This document shows positions 6,633-9,789 of a stretch of 9,789 bases of DNA, piece by piece. The DNA is from Nocardia sp. Lineage in GTDB: Bacteria; Actinomycetota; Actinomycetes; Mycobacteriales; Mycobacteriaceae. Position 1 is the first letter of the stretch; every line of letters starts with the position of its first letter. The notes beneath the pieces were generated by a model. That model saw nothing but the letters and a program-made list of their open reading frames with translations. It made no database searches and was not told the origin of the DNA. The stretch spans positions 1 through 9,789 of the forward strand of contig JABFXT010000600.1 of NCBI GenBank assembly GCA_013361595.1, in the 5' to 3' direction. A program made the position numbers and the translations under genes.

Positions 6633-7241
6633 GTGGACAACGCCATCGCCGAGACGCTCGGCACCGCATCCGGTACCGGACCCCTGCGCGTCGCGGTCAT
6701 CATCGGCAGCAGCCGGGACGGCCGGTTCGCACCCGCGGTCGGCGACTGGTTCCTGGCCAGGGCCGCACGCCGGCCGGATCTCGCGCCGGTCACCGTGGAT
6801 ATCGCCACCACCGAACTCCCCCACACGTTCGGCGCGCCGGCTCCCGTCATCGCCGAAACCCGCGAGACACTCGACGCCGCCGATGCTTTCGTGGTCGTCA
6901 CTCCGGAGTACAACCACAGCTTCCCCGGCACGCTGAAGAATTTCATCGATCTGCACCATGGCGAATGGCAGGCGAAACCGGTCGGGTTCGTCAGCTACGG
7001 CGGGATCTCGGGCGGCCTGCGGGCGACCGAACATCTGCGCACGGTCTTCGCCGAACTCCACGCGGTCACCGTCCGCGACACCGTCAGTTTCCACAACCCG
7101 TGGGGGCAGCGCGACGAGACCGGCGCCCTCGTTCCCGGCACCGGGGCCGATACCGCCGCCACCGCCCTGCTCGATCAGCTCGTCTGGTGGGGCGAGGCCT
7201 TGCGCACGGCCCGCGCGACCCGCCCCTACGGCGGCCGCTGA
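6633..7241 (+). CDS. NADPH-dependent FMN reductase family flavoprotein
   Basis: A 202-residue flavodoxin-fold protein of the NADPH_dependent FMN reductase family (FMN_red). It starts at GTG 6633 with a strong GGAGG at 6624-6628. Key features are the first strand and FMN-phosphate loop VAVIIGSSRDGRF (about residues 20-32), the isoalloxazine-contacting motif TPEYNHSFPGTLKNFID at 90-106, and the SYGGISGG loop around 117-124. These enzymes use NAD(P)H to reduce FMN, quinones, azo dyes or chromate in the cytoplasm; the physiological substrate here is unknown. It stands alone between a divergent promoter region with a palindromic candidate operator and a hairpin, so it is probably a single-gene unit. 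Control by a redox- or quinone-responsive repressor is an inference from that palindrome. Confidence 0.92.
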   Translation: MDNAIAETLGTASGTGPLRVAVIIGSSRDGRFAPAVGDWFLARAARRPDLAPVTVDIATTELPHTFGAPAPVIAETRETLDAADAFVVVTPEYNHSFPGTLKNFIDLHHGEWQAKPVGFVSYGGISGGLRATEHLRTVFAELHAVTVRDTVSFHNPWGQRDETGALVPGTGADTAATALLDQLVWWGEALRTARATRPYGGR

Positions 7242-7247
7242 GCCGGC

Positions 7248-7274
7248 CGGCGGTACCGGCCACCGGTACCGCCG
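7248..7274. terminator. Perfect 12-bp inverted repeat with 3-base loop after the FMN reductase gene
   Basis: The arms CGGCGGTACCGG and CCGGTACCGCCG are exactly complementary around a CCA loop, starting seven bases after the reductase stop codon. The RNA would form a very stable hairpin. There is no T-tract, which is common for actinobacterial terminators, so it probably ends or attenuates reductase transcription before the lexA-type gene. An alternative is a protein-binding site upstream of that gene, since the repeat ends 22 bases before its -10 element. Confidence 0.6.
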
Positions 7275-7296
7275 AAGCTGCCGTCGCACCTGGTCA

Positions 7297-7302
7297 TACG
7301 AT
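7297..7302 (+). promoter_or_regulatory. -10 element TACGAT for a leaderless lexA-type mRNA
   Basis: TACGAT fits the TANNNT -10 consensus and lies exactly six bases before the GTG at 7309. This is the spacing expected when transcription begins on the start codon. No Shine-Dalgarno sequence precedes the GTG, which supports leaderless translation, common in actinomycetes. No good -35 hexamer is visible. Confidence 0.45.
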
Positions 7303-7308
7303 GCTCCG

Positions 7309-7953
7309 GTGACCGAATACGACCACCTCGACACCTCGACACTGCCGCCACGCCAGCGCCGGATCCTCGCGGCGATACAGGAATGGGTGGTACGGCACGG
7401 TTATCCGCCGAATACCCGCCAGCTCGGCGACGCCGTGGGACTGCGGTCGCCGTCCTCGGTGTCGAAACATCTGAAAAGCCTCGAGGAGAAGGGATTCCTG
7501 CGGCGCGGCGACGGCGTCTCCCGGCCGATGGATATCCGGCTGTTCCTGAACGCCGGGACGGACCCGCGCCCGGACCGGGACGCCGTGGCCGTACCGGTGG
7601 TCGGCGATATCGCCGCGGGCACGCCGATCCTCGCCGACGAACATACCGACGACATCCTCACTCTGCCCCGCGAACTCGTCGGCCGCGGCACCGTGTTCGG
7701 GCTGCGGGTGCGCGGGGATTCGATGGTGGACGCCGCCATCTGCGACGGCGATATCGTGGTGGTGCGCCGCCAGCCCGACGCGCAGACCGGGGAGATCGTC
7801 GCCGCGATGCTGGACGGCGAGGCCACGGTCAAGGTGTTCCGCCGGCGGGCCGGTCATGTGTACCTGGAACCGCGCAACCCGGCCTATCAGGTGATCGACG
7901 GCGACGAGGCCGTGGTGCTGGGCAAGGTGGTGTCGGTGATGCGCCGGATGTGA
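7309..7953 (+). CDS. lexA: LexA-type autoproteolytic repressor (likely a second LexA paralogue)
   Basis: A 214-residue LexA/S24 family repressor. The N-terminal winged helix covers residues 12-80, with the helix-turn-helix around RQLGDAVGLRSPSSVSKHL (37-55). The C-terminal peptidase domain has the Ala-Gly cleavage site at A103-G104 (GDIAAG), catalytic S138 (GDSMVDA) and K175 (EATVKVF), so self-cleavage stimulated by RecA filaments should be possible. The GTG start at 7309 lacks a ribosome-binding site and follows a -10 element at leaderless spacing. Compared with the mycobacterial SOS LexA as I remember it, the N-terminal extension is missing, the linker is shorter and the recognition helix reads SPSSVSKHL rather than STSSVAHQL. 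It is also not next to nrdR. I therefore think it is a paralogue with a separate regulon. No SOS box (TCGAAC-N4-GTTCGA) was found upstream, so classical autoregulation is not supported. Confidence 0.9.
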   Translation: MTEYDHLDTSTLPPRQRRILAAIQEWVVRHGYPPNTRQLGDAVGLRSPSSVSKHLKSLEEKGFLRRGDGVSRPMDIRLFLNAGTDPRPDRDAVAVPVVGDIAAGTPILADEHTDDILTLPRELVGRGTVFGLRVRGDSMVDAAICDGDIVVVRRQPDAQTGEIVAAMLDGEATVKVFRRRAGHVYLEPRNPAYQVIDGDEAVVLGKVVSVMRRM

Positions 7954-7992
7954 ACCCGGCGCCCACCGCCCGGCGGCAGACCGCCGATGGTG

Positions 7993-7998
7993 CATGAT
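7993..7998 (+). promoter_or_regulatory. Possible -10 element CATGAT upstream of the NUDIX gene
   Basis: CATGAT departs from TANNNT only at the first position and lies six bases before the ATG at 8005, the same spacing as seen at the preceding repressor gene. If active it would give a leaderless mRNA, allowing the NUDIX gene to be expressed apart from the repressor gene 51 bases upstream. An ATG at 7987 is an alternative start that would overlap this element. Confidence 0.25.
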
Positions 7999-8004
7999 CG
8001 AACG

Positions 8005-8700
8005 ATGGGAGCAGACCCGGGACCACGGGTCCCCGACAACCTCGACGATTTCCGCACCACGGCACGGGCCCGGCTCTCGGTGTTCCCGCGGATCGCGGTG
8101 CCCGATACCGAGGGGCTGCGCCGCGCCGCCGTGGTGCTGTGTGTGGTCGACACCGGTGGGTCGCTCGCGGTCCTGGTCATCAAACGCGCCTACCGGGGTC
8201 GCAATGCCGGGCAGTGGGCGCTGCCCGGGGGGCGCCTGGAACCCGGGGAGACCACACAGCAGGCCGCCCTGCGGGAGCTGCACGAGGAGCTCGGCCTGAC
8301 GATCGGCCCCGGCGATGTGCTCGGCACCCTCGACGATTTCCCGGCCGCCTCGGGCTTCGCCATCACGCCCGTCGTCGCCACCCTGTCCGATCTGGAAAGC
8401 CTGCGCCCGAGCCCGGACGAGGTCCATTCGGTGCATCGCGCCGCGTTCGACCGCCTCGCCGCCGACGACGCACCACACTGGGTGCTGCGGGATTCCGCCC
8501 GGATGCACGCCGCGGGCCCGGCGGTCGACGCCCCGCCCGGGCAGCCCGGCCTGCTGCAGATGCGCCTGGGCCCGGAGATGACCATCCACGCCCCGACCGG
8601 GGCCATGCTCTGGCAGTTCCGCGAAGTCGTGTTGCTGGGCAGCGATCCGAAAGCGGCCCGAGTCGCGGATTTCGCCCAGCCCGACTGGACGCACCACTGA
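8005..8700 (+). CDS. NUDIX hydrolase (possibly CoA-diphosphatase-like)
   Basis: A 231-residue NUDIX hydrolase, cleaving a nucleoside diphosphate linked to another moiety with divalent metal. The Nudix box G-x5-E-x7-R-E-U-x-E-E-x-G-U is perfect: G76, E82, R90-E91-L92, E94-E95, G97-L98. It is preceded by GQWALPGG (69-76). The segment VIKRAYRGRNAGQWALPGG partly matches the CoA-pyrophosphatase signature (G-x3-F/L-P-G-G) but the arginine is out of register, so CoA specificity is uncertain. I prefer ATG 8005; ATG 7987 would add six residues. It follows the LexA-type gene by 51 bases in the same direction, so co-expression is possible. The two might act together in cleaning up or sensing damaged nucleotides, but this is inferred from position only. 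Its stop is four bases from the stop of the convergent broken gene. Confidence 0.9.
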   Translation: MGADPGPRVPDNLDDFRTTARARLSVFPRIAVPDTEGLRRAAVVLCVVDTGGSLAVLVIKRAYRGRNAGQWALPGGRLEPGETTQQAALRELHEELGLTIGPGDVLGTLDDFPAASGFAITPVVATLSDLESLRPSPDEVHSVHRAAFDRLAADDAPHWVLRDSARMHAAGPAVDAPPGQPGLLQMRLGPEMTIHAPTGAMLWQFREVVLLGSDPKAARVADFAQPDWTHH

Positions 8701-8704
8701 CCGA

Positions 8705-9413
8705 TTACCGGGGTGGGAGCACCACGACCCGCCCTGTTCTCCGGTCCTCGACACCACGGCCGCGGCGGCTGCCGTCGTAGGCGGACTCCCGGTAGCAGCG
8801 CCACTTCGGGGGGATGGTTGAGGACCGGGTCGTAGAAATCGGTCCGGTGCTCGCCCGGATCCGCCGCACGCAGGACCAGCCGGCCCGCCGTGCGTCGCCC
8901 GGTCCCGAACCCGGCGACGGATACGGTGTATCCGGCGCGATGCGCGTGCACATAGCGCGCCAGCGCGGGCAGCGACGTGGTGGCGGGTAGCCCGGGGTCC
9001 GGTTCCGCGAGAACCCAGAGCGGGCCGGAATCGGCCCATCGGTAGGGCAGCAGACTCCCGAACCGCGCGCTGTCCCAACCACGGGCCACCGTGAGGGACA
9101 GCCGAGCGGCCATATTCTGTCCGGTGGTCGCCAGCGCGAAATCCCAGGGCCGCTCGTCGCGGTCGAGCACCCGGAAGGCGAGGCCGAGCACATCCGGAAC
9201 ACCGCCCGGTGTACCCACGCCCTTGGACAACCGCGCGAGAGTGGCGCGCTCACCCGCCCCGAAGAGTGGCTCGAACTCGGGTTCGGCGTGGAAGCGGCCG
9301 GTCAGCCGGACCCCGAGCGGGTGGAAGAAACGAGCGTGCCGCAGCCGTGCTCCGGCATCGAAGGCGCCGCGTACCAGCATCGGCAGCGGGTTCGCCGGCA
9401 GTTGTCCGGTCAT
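8705..9413 (-). pseudogene. Frameshifted gene for a conserved actinobacterial protein of catalase-like appearance
   Basis: Translation starts at the ATG at 9413, with AAGGGAG seven bases upstream, and reads well for about 200 residues. Recognisable parts are ARLRHARFFHPLGVRLTGRF, then RLSKGVGTPGGVPDVLGLAFRV and PWDFALATTGQ, which resemble the RFS...G.PD..G.A.R core of the catalase superfamily; homologues are, as I recall, sometimes labelled phosphodiesterase. The frame then runs past HPPEVALLP into improbable sequence antisense to the NUDIX gene. The shifted frame supplies RESAYDGSRRGRG and a stop at 8705, four bases from the NUDIX stop. The break lies between 8789 and 8813: either one extra base in the six-G run (8808-8813) or a small deletion near 8790. 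Without the shift the product would be about 235 residues. It may be a true mutation or a sequencing error. Confidence 0.65.
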
Positions 9414-9465
9414 GGTAGGACTCCCTTCGTCGCGTCCCGTCGGTCGAGCAGCGATAGTGAAGCGG

Positions 9466-9491
9466 CTACCCCGATGAACCGGAACCACACC
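9466..9491 (-). promoter_or_regulatory. Possible SigF/SigB-type promoter GGTGT-N15-GGGTAG
   Basis: On the - strand GGTGT (9491-9487) and GGGTAG (9471-9466) are separated by 15 bases. This approximates the actinobacterial general-stress sigma consensus GGWWT/GTTT-N14-17-GGGTAY, with mismatches in the -35 box and at the last base of the -10 box. The leader to the ATG at 9413 would be about 45 bases and includes the ribosome-binding site. A stress promoter would suit a catalase-like gene, but the match is imperfect. TATCGC nearby (on the - strand at 9455-9450) is an alternative vegetative -10. Confidence 0.28.
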
Positions 9492-9538
9492 CCCTATCGC
9501 ACGAGATGGCGCCGCCGCCCCGCCCGATTCAGGCCGCC

Positions 9539-9789
9539 TCAACCCGCCAGGATCTGCGGTGAGAGCGCCTTGAGCATGGCATTGGTCCAGCGCAGCTGAC
9601 GCTGGGTACGTGGACGGCAGTGCTCGGCCAGTTCTAGCAGTTCCGGCTCCCGTGCCGCCTGCGCACCCTGCGCGAGCAGTTCCCAGTCCACCGCGACCCC
9701 CGCGGCCAGCTGATGCAACCGGCGCAGATCCCGCAACAGTCGTACGCCCGGATCCAGGGTCCGGCCGCCGGCCCCGCGCAGCCGCGGCC
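9539..9789 (-). CDS. C-terminal part of an unidentified conserved actinobacterial protein (5' end outside window)
   Basis: The - strand frame is open from the right edge to TGA at 9539-9541, giving at least 82 residues. A start at TTG 9736 is possible but unlikely, because the frame continues upstream with similar composition (LDPGVRLLRDL...). The peptide is helical, with LRRLHQLAAGVAVDWELLAQGAQAA-type repeats rich in Ala and Leu, then ELLELAEHC and a TQRQLRWTNAMLKALSPQIL tail. I recall similar helical tails in actinobacterial hypothetical proteins, but I cannot name the family. There is no membrane segment in the visible part. It precedes the broken catalase-like gene in the same direction, with about 125 bases between them. 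Confidence 0.6.
   Translation of the reverse strand, partial: PRLRGAGGRTLDPGVRLLRDLRRLHQLAAGVAVDWELLAQGAQAAREPELLELAEHCRPRTQRQLRWTNAMLKALSPQILAG

Noticed and set aside
8190..8788. Extension of the catalase-like protein antisense to the NUDIX gene
   Set aside because: The sequence becomes Cys/Ser/Arg-rich after VALLP, while the neighbouring frame gives a sensible C-terminus and stop; a frameshift explains it better.
7294..9078. 594-codon - strand open frame
   Set aside because: It runs antisense through the LexA-type and NUDIX genes and across the broken gene in the wrong frame; its His/Gly/Arg-rich translation has no recognisable domain.
1..9789. Mobile element, CRISPR array, tRNA or rRNA
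   Set aside because: No transposase, integrase, spaced repeats, terminal inverted repeats, or structural RNA signatures were seen on either strand.

Overview
The window looks like chromosomal DNA from a high-GC actinomycete. Supporting signs are strong G/C preference at third codon positions, GTG starts, tightly coupled genes, and families typical of Streptomyces, Nocardia and Frankia. Codon style and the LexA-like protein suggest a Nocardia-type member of Mycobacteriales, but the genus is an inference. I see no insertion sequence, tRNA, rRNA or CRISPR array.

Region 1 (1-5083, + strand): about 325 bases without a convincing gene, holding a perfect inverted repeat, lead into a compact four-gene operon. 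I recognise the genes as the uncharacterised actinobacterial set SCO2524 - SCO2523 - SCO2522 - SCO2521. Gaps between genes are 11, 0 and 1 bases. The second gene encodes a ParA/MinD-like P-loop protein in which the invariant P-loop lysine is arginine. The other three encode conserved proteins with no assigned function. This is the best candidate for an undescribed system. The SCO2525-type methyltransferase that I recall as part of this neighbourhood in Streptomyces is not in the window.

Region 2 (5089-6392, - strand, convergent with the operon): a two-gene unit of a GNAT acetyltransferase followed by a membrane protein. The membrane protein has a cytoplasmic helical part and a C-terminal TM-loop-TM unit shaped like a two-TM ion channel, but without the usual selectivity filter.

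Region 3 (6393-8700, + strand): a divergent regulatory region with an 18-bp imperfect palindrome, then an NADPH-dependent FMN reductase, a strong hairpin, a second-type LexA repressor that retains its autoproteolysis residues, and a NUDIX hydrolase. The last two appear to be transcribed from promoters that would give leaderless or near-leaderless mRNAs. Together they suggest a redox/nucleotide-damage neighbourhood, although no SOS box was found.

Region 4 (8705-9789, - strand): a conserved gene of catalase-like appearance broken by a frameshift near its 3' end, preceded by a possible stress-sigma-type promoter, then the 3' part of an unidentified gene that runs off the right edge.
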